This document shows, piece after piece, positions 15,711-27,256 of a stretch of 35,825 nt of DNA. Below the pieces are notes generated by a model. The model was not told the DNA's origin. It did no database searches and was given only the letters and a program-made list of their open reading frames with translations. Source of the DNA: Betaproteobacteria bacterium (GTDB lineage: Bacteria; Pseudomonadota; Gammaproteobacteria; Burkholderiales; Burkholderiaceae_D); assembly GCA_025356395.1 (NCBI GenBank), contig JANXTA010000046.1:1-35825 (forward strand), given 5' to 3'. Each line of letters opens with the position of its first letter. Position 1 is the first letter of the stretch. Position numbers and translations under genes: made by a program.

Positions 15711-18700
15711 GCCGGTCGGATTCGTTGCGCACCCGCAAGGACTTCCGGCAGGCGCGCGGTGTGCTGCTGATCCTGCGCGACGTGCCGGACATGCCGCCGC
15801 CCGTGCGGGGACAGCCGGTCGCCGTCGCGCCCGATCCCGCGGAAGGCCCCGAGGTCCTGCTCTCGGTATGGGACGACGGCCGCGTGATCGCATTGCACGG
15901 CCACGTCGATCTCGGCACCGGCATCCGGACGGCGTTGTTGCAGATCGTCGCCGAAGAACTCGACGTGCCGATGGCGCAGGTCGAGCTCGTCATGGGCGAC
16001 ACGGCACGCGCGCCGAACCAGGGCGCGACGATCGCCAGCGCATCGATCCAGATCCACGCGACGCCGCTGCGGCTGGCCGCGGCGCAGGCGAGGGTTTTCC
16101 TCGTCGCGCGCGCTGCGAAGGTCCTGGACCTTCCCGTCACATCGCTGACGGTCCGCGACGGCCGCATCGGTGCAAGCGATGCCAGCATCAGTTACGCAGA
16201 GCTGCTCAAGGACGAACACGTCGAACTGCATCTCGATCCGCGCACGATAGTGAAATCGTCCGCGGACTATCGCGTCGTGGGGCAATCGATCCCGCGCGTC
16301 GACATCCCGGTCAAGGCGACCGGCGGCCTGGTCTTTGTGCACGACCTGCGGATGCCAGGGATGCTGCACGGCCGCGTCGTGCGGCCGCCGTACGCGGGCG
16401 CCGATCACGGCGACTTCATCGGCAACACGCTCGAAGCGGTCGACGAGTCGTCGATCGCCCACATCCCGGGCATCCGTGCGGTCGTCGTAATCCGCGACTT
16501 CGTCGGCGTCGTCGCCGACCGAGAAGAAAATGCCGAGCAGGCGGCCGCGCAGTTGCGCGTGACGTGGAAGGTCTGGCCCGGCCTGCCGCAGACCGACGAC
16601 ATCGCAGCCGCGCTCAGCGCCAATCCGTCGACGCCGCGTCGCTTGGTCGACGAGGGCGATGTCGACGATGCCCTCGCGAGCGCGGCTCTGCCGATGTCGC
16701 GGACTTATCTCTGGCCGTACCAGATGCATGCGTCCATCGGCCCTTCGTGCGCCGTCGCGTCCTGGCATGCGGAGCCTGAGAGTGGCCACCGGCTCTCGGT
16801 GTGGGCCGGTACTCAGAACCCGCACGTGTTGCGCGCGGAGCTCGCGCGGCTGGTGGACGTCGATGCGGTCGCGATCGAGGTGATCCGCATGGAGGCCGCT
16901 GGCTGCTACGGCCGTAACGGGGCCGACGACGTCGCCGCCGATGCGGTGCTGCTGTCGCGTGCGGTGGGCCTGCCGGTACGCGTGCAACTGACTCGCGAGC
17001 AGGAGCATCTGTGGGAGCCGAAAGGCGCCGCGCAGTGGATGACGGTGCAGGGCGGCCTCGCGGCCGACGGCACGGTCGCGGCCTACGACTTCGCGACGTC
17101 GTACCCGTCGAATGGCGCGCCCACGCTCGCGCTGCTGCTGACGCGCACGATCGACCCACAACCGCATGCGTTCGAGATGGGCGATCGGACCGCGCGACCG
17201 CCGTACGACTTCGCGAACCTGCGCGTGACCGTCAACGACATGGCGCCGATCCTGCGCGCCTCGTGGCTGCGCGGCGTCTCGGCGCTGCCCAACTCGTTCG
17301 CGCACGAGTCGTACATCGACGAGCTGGCGACGGCGGCCGGTGTCGATCCGGTAGCGTGGCGACTGCAGCACCTGCATGACCCGCGTGCCCGCGAGCTGAT
17401 CGAGGCCACCGCCGCGAGGGCGGGATGGAAGGTCCACACCGAACCCGAACTTCAAGGAGCCACTGGCGACCTGTTGCACGGCCAAGGTGTCGCGTATGCG
17501 CGTTACGTGCACAGCGCGTGGCCGGGCTTCGGCGCGTCGTGGTCGGCGTGGGTCGCGGATGTCGACGTGAACAAGGTGACCGGCGAGGTGCACGTCCGAC
17601 GCGTCGTGGTCGGGCAGGACACGGGGCTGATGGTCAATCCGGCCGGGGTCACGCACCAGATGCACGGCAACGTGATCCAGACCACGAGCCGCGCGCTGAA
17701 TGAGCGGGTGCGAACCGATCCGGTCACGCACGCGGTCGCTGCGCGCGAGTGGGGCAGCTATCCGATCCTGAGCTTCCGCGACGTGCCGGTGATCGAGGTC
17801 GTGACGATGCCGCGCGACGACCAGCCGCCGCTGGGCGCGGGCGAGTCGTCATCGGTGCCGGGGACGGCCGCGATCGCGAACGCGATCTTCGATGCGACGG
17901 GCGTGAGGTTTCGGCAGCCACCATTCACGCCGGAGGTGGTGCGAGCCGCCTTATACGCGCTCCCTTCCCCTTTGAGGGAGGGCCGGGGAGGGGGCGAGCG
18001 AAGCGAGCGACAGAACGAGCCCGCCCTCCTTCGCGCGCTACGCGCGCCGCCTTCCCAAACTTCCCCCAGGGGGGGAGGGGGAGGGTCGCGTCGGGGGCGG
18101 CGTGCACTCCTCATGGCCACCGGTCTCGTCGGTGCCACCGCGGCCCTCCTCGGCATCCGCTCGACCATCGCGCCCATCACCCGCGTCGATCCGACCACTT
18201 ACACGCAGGCCACCATCGATCGCGGTCGCCAGCTCGCGGCGATCGGCAACTGCGCGGGTTGCCACACTGCGAGCTACGCCGGCGGCTTCCCGCTCGAGAC
18301 CCCATTCGGCACCGTCTACGGCACCAACCTCACGCCCGACGTCGAGACCGGTATCGGTGCCTGGTCGTTCAGCGCATTCCAGCGCGCGATGCGCGAAGGC
18401 ATCTCGCGCGACGGGCATCGGCTCTATCCCGCGTTTCCGTACACGGCCTACACGCGCACCACCGACGACGATCTCACTGCTCTCTACGCATACCTGATGT
18501 CGCGGCCCGCCATCCGCCACGAAGTACCGACGACACGTCTCGCCTTCCCGTTCAACGTGAGACCGTTGATGGCCGCCTGGAACGGGCTCTACCTTACGCC
18601 GGGGACGATCACCAGCGACCCCGCTCGCTCCGCCAAATGGCAACGCGGCCAGTACCTCGTCGATGGCCTAGGACATTGCGGCGCCTGTCATACCTCGCGC

Positions 18701-19372
18701 AACGCGGCCGGTGCCGAGCGCGAAGGCGCGGCCTATCTCGCCGGCGCCTTCGTCGATGGCTGGGAAGCACCGGCCCTGACGTCGCTGACCCGTGCGCCCG
18801 TGCCGTGGACCGAGTCCGCTTTCTACGACTACTTGCGCACCGGCCACAGCGCCGAGCACGGTGCGGCTGCCGGTCCGATGGCACCGGTCGTCCGCGAACT
18901 GTCCGCTGCGCCCGACGCCGACCTGCGGGCGATGGCGCTCTACCTCGCGTCGCTCGGATCGCAGACCGACGACCAGACGGCCGCGGTGCTGCGCGTCACC
19001 ACGATCAGCGACGCGCGCGTGGCGAGCCCACTGCCGGGCGGCGCGCAGCGTCTGTTCGAGTCGGCCTGCGGGGCGTGCCACCACGACGGCGATGGACCGC
19101 GTCTGCTCGGCGTCAACGTTCCGCTCGCGCTCAACACGAAGCTGCATGGCGACAGCCCCGACAACCTGCTGCGCGTCCTCTTCGAAGGCATCCGCGAGCC
19201 GGCCACGCGCGACATCGGCTTCATGCCGTCCTTCCGCGAGGCGCTCGACGACCGGCAGGTCGTCGAACTCGCGGCCTGGATGCGTCGTCGCTATGCGCCC
19301 GGCCAAGCCGCGTGGCCGGATCTCGAGTCTGGCGTGGCGCGGGTTCGCGCAGCAACGGCCTCCGCCCGTTGA
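15707..19372 (+). CDS. nicB: Nicotinate dehydrogenase large subunit, molybdenum plus tri-haem cytochrome c (NicB-like)
   Basis: This 1221-aa protein has a molybdopterin-binding xanthine-dehydrogenase-like part and a cytochrome c part. Residues 1 to about 745 hold the molybdenum domain, including AAGCYGRNGADDVAADAV near 400-417 and the GAGES motif with likely catalytic E713. A linker (about 752-795) is encoded by a GC-rich repeat. One transmembrane helix (about 799-820) follows an Arg cluster. Three CxxCH haem sites start at C849, C991 and C1121. P. putida NicB has a similar plan and length. The reaction is nicotinate to 6-hydroxynicotinate with electrons passed to the respiratory chain. The ATG at 15707 overlaps the nicA stop by 4 bases; an in-frame extension to 15356 lies inside nicA and is rejected. 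Confidence 0.9.
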   Translation: MSRSDSLRTRKDFRQARGVLLILRDVPDMPPPVRGQPVAVAPDPAEGPEVLLSVWDDGRVIALHGHVDLGTGIRTALLQIVAEELDVPMAQVELVMGDTARAPNQGATIASASIQIHATPLRLAAAQARVFLVARAAKVLDLPVTSLTVRDGRIGASDASISYAELLKDEHVELHLDPRTIVKSSADYRVVGQSIPRVDIPVKATGGLVFVHDLRMPGMLHGRVVRPPYAGADHGDFIGNTLEAVDESSIAHIPGIRAVVVIRDFVGVVADREENAEQAAAQLRVTWKVWPGLPQTDDIAAALSANPSTPRRLVDEGDVDDALASAALPMSRTYLWPYQMHASIGPSCAVASWHAEPESGHRLSVWAGTQNPHVLRAELARLVDVDAVAIEVIRMEAAGCYGRNGADDVAADAVLLSRAVGLPVRVQLTREQEHLWEPKGAAQWMTVQGGLAADGTVAAYDFATSYPSNGAPTLALLLTRTIDPQPHAFEMGDRTARPPYDFANLRVTVNDMAPILRASWLRGVSALPNSFAHESYIDELATAAGVDPVAWRLQHLHDPRARELIEATAARAGWKVHTEPELQGATGDLLHGQGVAYARYVHSAWPGFGASWSAWVADVDVNKVTGEVHVRRVVVGQDTGLMVNPAGVTHQMHGNVIQTTSRALNERVRTDPVTHAVAAREWGSYPILSFRDVPVIEVVTMPRDDQPPLGAGESSSVPGTAAIANAIFDATGVRFRQPPFTPEVVRAALYALPSPLREGRGGGERSERQNEPALLRALRAPPSQTSPRGGGGGSRRGRRALLMATGLVGATAALLGIRSTIAPITRVDPTTYTQATIDRGRQLAAIGNCAGCHTASYAGGFPLETPFGTVYGTNLTPDVETGIGAWSFSAFQRAMREGISRDGHRLYPAFPYTAYTRTTDDDLTALYAYLMSRPAIRHEVPTTRLAFPFNVRPLMAAWNGLYLTPGTITSDPARSAKWQRGQYLVDGLGHCGACHTSRNAAGAEREGAAYLAGAFVDGWEAPALTSLTRAPVPWTESAFYDYLRTGHSAEHGAAAGPMAPVVRELSAAPDADLRAMALYLASLGSQTDDQTAAVLRVTTISDARVASPLPGGAQRLFESACGACHHDGDGPRLLGVNVPLALNTKLHGDSPDNLLRVLFEGIREPATRDIGFMPSFREALDDRQVVELAAWMRRRYAPGQAAWPDLESGVARVRAATASAR
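17960..18087. repeat. GC-rich palindromic repeat inside nicB coding sequence
   Basis: This is about 128 bp with outer arms rich in CTCCC/GGGAGG (CCCTTCCCCTTTGAGGGAGG at the left, CCCCCAGGGGGGGAGGGGGA at the right). Inside are small palindromes, CGAGCGAAGCGAGCG at 17995-18009 and CGCGCGCTACGCGCG near 18032-18046. It resembles dispersed intergenic palindromes of GC-rich proteobacteria rather than coding sequence. It is translated in frame into a Gly/Arg/Pro-rich linker between the molybdenum and cytochrome domains. Confidence 0.6.
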
Positions 19373-19438
19373 TCGGGAAGTCTTGATGGATGTTGTCGTT
19401 AAACTCGTGCGTCAAGACCTTCTTCTCGGCGATCCTTC

Positions 19439-20482
19439 ATGCGGCACTTCACATTCTCTTTCCTCGTCGCGGCGATCTGCCTCGCCACCGCCGGCTGGTG
19501 GGGACACCGCACCGGCATGGGCATCGGGCAGGCGCTCTGGCTGACGCTCGTCCTCGGGGTCCTCGAAGTGTCGCTGTCCTTCGACAACGCAGTCGTCAAC
19601 GCCGGCGTGCTGAAGCACCTGTCCGACCTGTGGCGGCGGCTCTTCCTGACGGTCGGCATCTTCATCGCGGTATTCGGCATGCGCCTGATCTTCCCGATTG
19701 TGATTGTGTCGGTCGCGACCGGCATGAGCATCGGTCCGGTCGTCGAACTGGCGCTGTCCCAACCCGAGAAGTACAGCCAGGCCCTGACGGACCACTACGC
19801 GTCGATCGCGGCGTTCGGCGGCATGTTCCTGATGCTGGTGTTCCTCAATTTCCTGTTCGACCAGAAACGCAAGATCCATTGGCTCGGCGCGATCGAGCGC
19901 CTGATCGGCTCGCTCGGCAAGGCGGGATCGATGTCGGTGATCGTGGCGATCGCGTGCTTGCTCGGCACCCGGTTCTTCCTGCCGCCGGACGTGTTCGACG
20001 ACGTCCTCTTCGCCGGGCTGGGCGGGATCCTTCTGTTCCTGCTGGTCGACAGCATCGATGCGCTGTTCTCGATGGGTGACGAGGAGGGCGGCTCGCCCGC
20101 CAAGCGCTCCGGCATCGCGGCCTTCCTCTATCTCGAGGTACTCGACGCCTCGTTCTCTTTCGACGGCGTGATCGGCGCGTTCGCGATCACGCGCGACGTG
20201 GTGATCATCATGCTGGGTCTTGCGATCGGTGCCATGTTCGTGCGCTCGATGACGATCTACCTCGTGCACAAGGGCACGCTCGACCAGTTCGTCTTTCTCG
20301 AGCACGGTGCGCATTACGCGATCGGCGCGCTCGCCGTGATCATGCTGATCGGCACCGCGTATCACGTGCCCGAGGTCTTCACGGGGGTGATCGGCGTCGG
20401 CTTCATCGCGGCGTCGGTCTGGTCGTCGATCCGGCATCGCAAGCGTTCGCCGGAAGCCGTCGACCCGGTGACGTCCGGCTGA
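19439..20482 (+). CDS. DUF475 family integral membrane protein (TerC-like)
   Basis: This 347-aa multi-pass membrane protein is of the DUF475/COG2899 group within the TerC/LysE-like set. Two copies of an acidic E-x5-S-x-D motif lie in membrane segments ([12 protein letters not shown] near residues 42-53, [16 protein letters not shown] in the C-terminal half). Such motifs are typical of TerC-type proteins linked to metal ion, notably manganese, handling. About nine hydrophobic segments are visible. The actual substrate is unknown. It follows nicB by 66 bases on the same strand but has no obvious tie to the nicotinate pathway. The ATG at 19439 begins a clear first hydrophobic segment. Confidence 0.85.
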   Translation: MRHFTFSFLVAAICLATAGWWGHRTGMGIGQALWLTLVLGVLEVSLSFDNAVVNAGVLKHLSDLWRRLFLTVGIFIAVFGMRLIFPIVIVSVATGMSIGPVVELALSQPEKYSQALTDHYASIAAFGGMFLMLVFLNFLFDQKRKIHWLGAIERLIGSLGKAGSMSVIVAIACLLGTRFFLPPDVFDDVLFAGLGGILLFLLVDSIDALFSMGDEEGGSPAKRSGIAAFLYLEVLDASFSFDGVIGAFAITRDVVIIMLGLAIGAMFVRSMTIYLVHKGTLDQFVFLEHGAHYAIGALAVIMLIGTAYHVPEVFTGVIGVGFIAASVWSSIRHRKRSPEAVDPVTSG

Positions 20483-20495
20483 TCGGCGCACGCTT

Positions 20496-20501
20496 CATAA
20501 T
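20496..20501 (+). promoter_or_regulatory. Candidate -10 element of queA
   Basis: CATAAT matches the sigma70 -10 consensus at five of six positions and lies 33 bases before the queA start. No good -35 is visible at 16-18 bp upstream, so this is a weak prediction. Confidence 0.3.
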
Positions 20502-20534
20502 CGCGTCCCCTTTCGATCACGCATCACCCGTCCC

Positions 20535-23444
<2,910 letters not shown>

Positions 23445-23448
<4 letters not shown>

Positions 23449-23777
23449 CCGACGAGTTCTGGAGCATCGTGACGATCGTCGGCATGACCGGCGCGACGGT
23501 CGTCACGCGCTGCTTCTTCTTCCTGTCGCGCAAGCCCTGGATCTTGCCGTCGTGGGCATCGCGCGGACTGCAATACGCGCCGGTCGCCGCGCTCGCCGCG
23601 GTCATCGCGCCAGAGATCGTGCTGACCGGCGGTCATCTGGCCGGCACCTGGCGCGACGCGCGCCTGTACGCGGCGCTGGCCGGGCTGCTGTGGTTCCACC
23701 GGCGGCGCGGCGTACTCGGCACGATCGTGGTCGGCATGGCTGTCTATCTCCCGCTGCACACCGGTTTCGGGTGGTAG
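23445..23777 (+). CDS. azlD: AzlD family exporter, small subunit
   Basis: This 110-aa protein has three to four hydrophobic segments and the family features TRCFFFLSRK near residues 21-30 and LQYAPVAALAAVIAPEI near 43-59. It is the partner of AzlC, with overlapping stop and start (ATGA at 23445). A longer in-frame extension upstream, antiparallel in character to azlC, is not used. Confidence 0.9.
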
Positions 23778-23817
23778 CCACGGGCCGGTGAATGGCCCGG
23801 GAGGGCGCGGACCCCGA

Positions 23818-23826
23818 TGCTACAAT
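23818..23826 (+). promoter_or_regulatory. Candidate extended -10 promoter of yajC-secD-secF
   Basis: TGCTACAAT is an extended -10 element (TGn plus TACAAT, five of six). It lies about 80 bases before the yajC start in the 128-base gap after azlD. The -35 region is poor, as is common for extended -10 promoters. It would give secretion genes transcription independent of queA-tgt-azlCD. Confidence 0.5.
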
Positions 23827-23905
23827 CGTCGGCTGATTTTTTGACGGGCGCGCTTCTCTCGATGTTCCTCCCGAAGCGAGCCGCCGTCCCTCCCGGAGAC
23901 TCACC

Positions 23906-24256
23906 TTGTTCCTGATTTCTGACGCCTACGCCCAGGCTGCCGGCGCCGCTGCGACCCCCGGATTCTCCATCGAACAGATGGCCCTGCCGGCGTTGATGAT
24001 CGTCGCGTTCTATTTCCTCCTGATCCGTCCGCAGCAGAAGCGCGCGAAGGAACAGAAGGCGATGATGGAAAGCATGAAGAGCGGCGACGAGGTCCTCACC
24101 ACGGGCGGCCTGCTCGGCAAGGTCGTCAAGGTCGCCGAGCAGTACGTCACGCTCGAAGTCGGCAACGTCGTCGGCGGCATGACCGCCGTCGAGATGACGG
24201 TCCAGAAGTCGGCCATCCAGGCCCTGTTGCCCAAGGGCACGATCAAGGCGATCTGA
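23906..24256 (+). CDS. yajC: Preprotein translocase subunit YajC
   Basis: This 116-aa accessory subunit of the Sec holotranslocon has one transmembrane helix (about 26-40) followed by FLLIRPQQKRAKEQKAMMES and a small soluble domain with GDEVLTTGGLLGKVV. The start is TTG at 23906, supported by a GGAGA site at 23895-23899 and by the family N-terminus with DAYAQA. It lies 39 bases before secD. Confidence 0.96.
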   Translation: MFLISDAYAQAAGAAATPGFSIEQMALPALMIVAFYFLLIRPQQKRAKEQKAMMESMKSGDEVLTTGGLLGKVVKVAEQYVTLEVGNVVGGMTAVEMTVQKSAIQALLPKGTIKAI

Positions 24257-24295
24257 TCCGCCCCGCGTTCAGCCCGCTCCTGCGTCACCCCCCCC

Positions 24296-26164
24296 ATGAA
24301 TCGCTATCCGCTCTGGAAGTACATCGTCATCGCCGTCGCGCTCGCGGTCGGTCTACTCTACGCGTTGCCCAACGTGTTCGGCGAAGCGCCGGCCGTGCAG
24401 GTGACGAGTGGCAAGGCGACGATCAAGGTCGATGGGTCGATGATGAATCGCATCGAGGAGCTGCTCAAAAAGGCGAACATCACGCCGACCGGCATGTTCT
24501 TCGACAACGGCCAGTCACCCTCGATCCGCGTTCGGCTCGCGGACGACGACGCGCAGACGAAGACACGCATCGCTCTGGAAGCGGGCCTCAATCCGGCGGC
24601 CGACGACAAGAGCTATGTCGTCGCGCTCAACCTCACCGAGAACTCGCCGCGCTGGCTGAACGCCATCCACGCGATGCCGATGTATCTCGGGCTGGACCTG
24701 CGCGGCGGCATCCACTTCCTGATGCAGGTCGACATGAAGGCCGCGCTCACGAAGCGAATCGACGCGCTGACCGGCGATGCGCGCACGCTGCTGCGCGACA
24801 AGAACATCCGCCACGCCGGCATCGTCAAGAGCGGCAACGCGATCGAGGTCAGCTTCAACGACGCCGAGACCGCGGCCAGGGCGAAGGCGGTGCTCGAAGA
24901 CGGGCTGACCGAGATGAACATCGTGGCGCAGGCCGACGGCGCATCCACCAAGCTCGTCGCGACCTTCCGCCCCGAAGCCATCAAGCTGGTGCAGGACAAC
25001 GCGCTCAAGCAGAACATCAGCACGCTGCACAACCGGGTCAACCAGCTCGGTGTCTCCGAGCCGGTCATCCAGCAACAGGGCAGCGATCGCATCGTCGTGC
25101 AGTTGCCCGGCGTGCAGGACACGGCCAAGGCAAAGGACATCATCGGCCGCACGGCGACGTTGGAGGCGCGCCTGGTCGACGACTCGGCCGAAGCCACGGC
25201 TGCGGCGTCGAACGGCACCATCCCGTTCGGTGACGACCGCTTCACCGATCGCAACGGCATCCCGCTGCTCGTCAAGAAGCAGGTGATCTTCTCGGGCGAC
25301 AACCTGACCGATGCGCAGCCAGGCTTCGACGAGAACCAGCAGCCGGACATCAACCTCAACGTCGACGCCAAGGGTGCCCGCGCATTGCGTGACACGACCC
25401 GCGACAACATCGGCAAGCGGATGGCGCTGATTCTGTTCGAAAAGGGCAAGGGCGAAGTGGTTACCGCGCCGACGATCCAGAGCGAGCTCGGCAACCGCTT
25501 CCGCATCACCGGCCGCTTCACGCCGAGCGAGACGACCGACACGTCGCTGGTACTGCGCTCGGGATCGCTGGCCGCGCCGATGGAGATCATCGAGGAACGC
25601 AGCATTGGGCCGTCACTGGGCAAGGACAACATCACGCGTGGCTTCCTGTCGACCGTCTACGGCTTCGCGGCGATCGCGGTGTTCATGGTCGTCTACTACA
25701 TGCTGTTCGGCGTGATCTCGGTCGTCGCACTCGCGTCCAACCTGCTGTTCCTGATCGCGCTGCTGTCGATGCTGCAGGCCACGCTGACGCTGCCCGGCAT
25801 CGCGGCGATCGCGCTGGCGCTCGGTATGGCGATCGACTCGAACGTGCTGATCAACGAGCGCATCCGCGAGGAACTGCGCCAGGGTCGGTCTCCGCAACAG
25901 GCCATCGCCGAAGGCTACGACCGCGCGTTCGGCACGATCATCGACTCCAACATCACGACGCTGATCGCGGGCCTGGCGCTCCTGGCCTTCGGTTCGGGCC
26001 CGATCCGCGGCTTCGCGGTGGTTCATTGCCTGGGCATCCTGACGTCGATCTTCTCGTCGGTATTCGTATCGCGCGGGATCGTCAACCTGGTCTACGGGCG
26101 GAAGAAGAAGCTGGCCAGCGTCGCTATCGGGCAGGTGTGGCGTCCGGATGGTGCCTCTGCCTGA
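24296..26164 (+). CDS. secD: Protein translocase subunit SecD
   Basis: This 622-aa inner-membrane protein uses the proton-motive force with SecF to drive late steps of protein export. The first helix is near residues 7-26, followed by a large periplasmic region starting with the family motif YLGLDLRGGIHFLMQVD. A C-terminal bundle of five helices contains GMAIDSNVLINERIREE and DSNITTLIAG, conserved in SecD/RND proteins. The ATG at 24296 follows a run of eight C residues (24288-24295) and has no Shine-Dalgarno site, so translation may depend on a weakly structured leader or on coupling. The secF gene follows after a repeat-filled gap of 92 bases. Confidence 0.97.
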   Translation: MNRYPLWKYIVIAVALAVGLLYALPNVFGEAPAVQVTSGKATIKVDGSMMNRIEELLKKANITPTGMFFDNGQSPSIRVRLADDDAQTKTRIALEAGLNPAADDKSYVVALNLTENSPRWLNAIHAMPMYLGLDLRGGIHFLMQVDMKAALTKRIDALTGDARTLLRDKNIRHAGIVKSGNAIEVSFNDAETAARAKAVLEDGLTEMNIVAQADGASTKLVATFRPEAIKLVQDNALKQNISTLHNRVNQLGVSEPVIQQQGSDRIVVQLPGVQDTAKAKDIIGRTATLEARLVDDSAEATAAASNGTIPFGDDRFTDRNGIPLLVKKQVIFSGDNLTDAQPGFDENQQPDINLNVDAKGARALRDTTRDNIGKRMALILFEKGKGEVVTAPTIQSELGNRFRITGRFTPSETTDTSLVLRSGSLAAPMEIIEERSIGPSLGKDNITRGFLSTVYGFAAIAVFMVVYYMLFGVISVVALASNLLFLIALLSMLQATLTLPGIAAIALALGMAIDSNVLINERIREELRQGRSPQQAIAEGYDRAFGTIIDSNITTLIAGLALLAFGSGPIRGFAVVHCLGILTSIFSSVFVSRGIVNLVYGRKKKLASVAIGQVWRPDGASA

Positions 26165-26169
26165 TCAGG

Positions 26170-26249
26170 CCATCCCGGCGCGGGCCGGGACCCAGTTTCG
26201 TGAGCACATCCCAACAACCAATTCGGTCCCGGCCTACGCCGGGATGACA
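26170..26249. repeat. REP-like inverted-repeat doublet between secD and secF
   Basis: This 80-bp element has left arm CCATCCCGGCGCGGGCCGGG and inverted right arm ending TACGCCGGGATGACA. It has the same build as the element at 11031. It fills nearly the whole secD-secF gap. Confidence 0.75.
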
Positions 26250-26256
26250 TAGCCAG

Positions 26257-27216
26257 ATGGAGTTCTTCCGCATTCGCCGCGACATCCCGTTCATGCGCCA
26301 CGCGCTGGTGTTCAACGTCATCTCGTTGCTCACCTTCGTCGCAGCCGTCGTGTTCCTCGTGGTTCGCGGCCTCAATTTCAGCATCGAATTCACTGGCGGC
26401 GTCGTCGTCGAAGCCAACTACTCGCAGCCGGCCAACATCGAAGGTCTGCGCAGCGCGATGCAGAAGGTCGGCGTGATCGAGCCGCAGGTCCAGAACTTCG
26501 GCACCGACCGCGACGTGATGCTGCGGCTGTCGCTCAAGGACGTCGCGGCGTCGCCGTCGATCGCGACCCCGGACGCCAAGCTCGATGCGGCCAAGCTCAC
26601 CGACGTCGTGTTGAAGGCAGGCGGCGGCGATCCCAAGATCACGCGCGTCGAGTTCGTCGGACCGCAGGTAGGGCAGGAGCTCGCCACCGACGGCAGCCTG
26701 GCGCTGCTGTTCGTGGTGCTCGGCATCGTCATCTATCTCGCGCTGCGCTTCGAGTGGAAGTTCGCGGTTGCCGCCATCGTGGCCAACCTGCACGACGTGG
26801 TCATCATCCTGGGCTTCTTCGCGGCCTTCCAGTGGGAGTTCTCGCTGTCGGTGCTGGCGGCCGCGCTCGCGGTGCTGGGCTACTCGGTCAACGAGTCGGT
26901 GGTGATCGCCGACCGGATCCGCGAGAACTTCCGCAAGATGCGCAAGGCCAGCGTCGATCACGTGATCGACAACGCCATCACCAGCACGATGAGCCGCACG
27001 GTCATCACGCACGGACTGACCGAGACCATGGTGCTGTCGATGCTGCTGTTCGGCGGCCCCACGCTGCATTACTTCGCGCTCGCGCTGACCATCGGCATCC
27101 TGTTCGGCATCTACTCGTCGGTGCTCGTGATGGCGCCGATCACCAAGTGGCTCGGCGTCAAGCGCGAGGATCTGGTCAAGCCGGTCAAGAAGGAAGAGAC
27201 GGGCGCGGTCATCTGA
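26257..27216 (+). CDS. secF: Protein translocase subunit SecF
   Basis: This 319-aa partner of SecD has a first helix near residues 15-37 and the SecF hallmark FSIEFTGGVVVEANYS. A periplasmic domain follows, then a five-helix C-terminal part with LAVLGYSVNESVVIADRIREN and SRTVITHGLTETMVLSML. The C-terminal tail is Lys-rich. The start at 26257 lies 8 bases after the repeat and lacks a clear ribosome site. Confidence 0.97.
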   Translation: MEFFRIRRDIPFMRHALVFNVISLLTFVAAVVFLVVRGLNFSIEFTGGVVVEANYSQPANIEGLRSAMQKVGVIEPQVQNFGTDRDVMLRLSLKDVAASPSIATPDAKLDAAKLTDVVLKAGGGDPKITRVEFVGPQVGQELATDGSLALLFVVLGIVIYLALRFEWKFAVAAIVANLHDVVIILGFFAAFQWEFSLSVLAAALAVLGYSVNESVVIADRIRENFRKMRKASVDHVIDNAITSTMSRTVITHGLTETMVLSMLLFGGPTLHYFALALTIGILFGIYSSVLVMAPITKWLGVKREDLVKPVKKEETGAVI

Positions 27217-27256
27217 CGCGGCCGGAGTCCGGCTCCACCGAGCGACCGGCATCCGC

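Noticed and set aside
15539-17731. 730-codon open frame on the minus strand opposite nicA/nicB
   Set aside because: It runs antisense to a recognisable molybdenum-enzyme gene. Its composition (Arg, His, Asp, Val) is typical of codon-bias artefacts.
17749-19386. 545-codon plus-strand frame overlapping the cytochrome part of nicB
   Set aside because: It overlaps the nicB frame that holds the three CxxCH motifs. Its translation is dominated by Arg and His.
23781-23799. Hairpin CGGGCC/GGCCCG after azlD as a terminator
   Set aside because: It has a short stem and a following sequence of GGAGGGCG without T residues.
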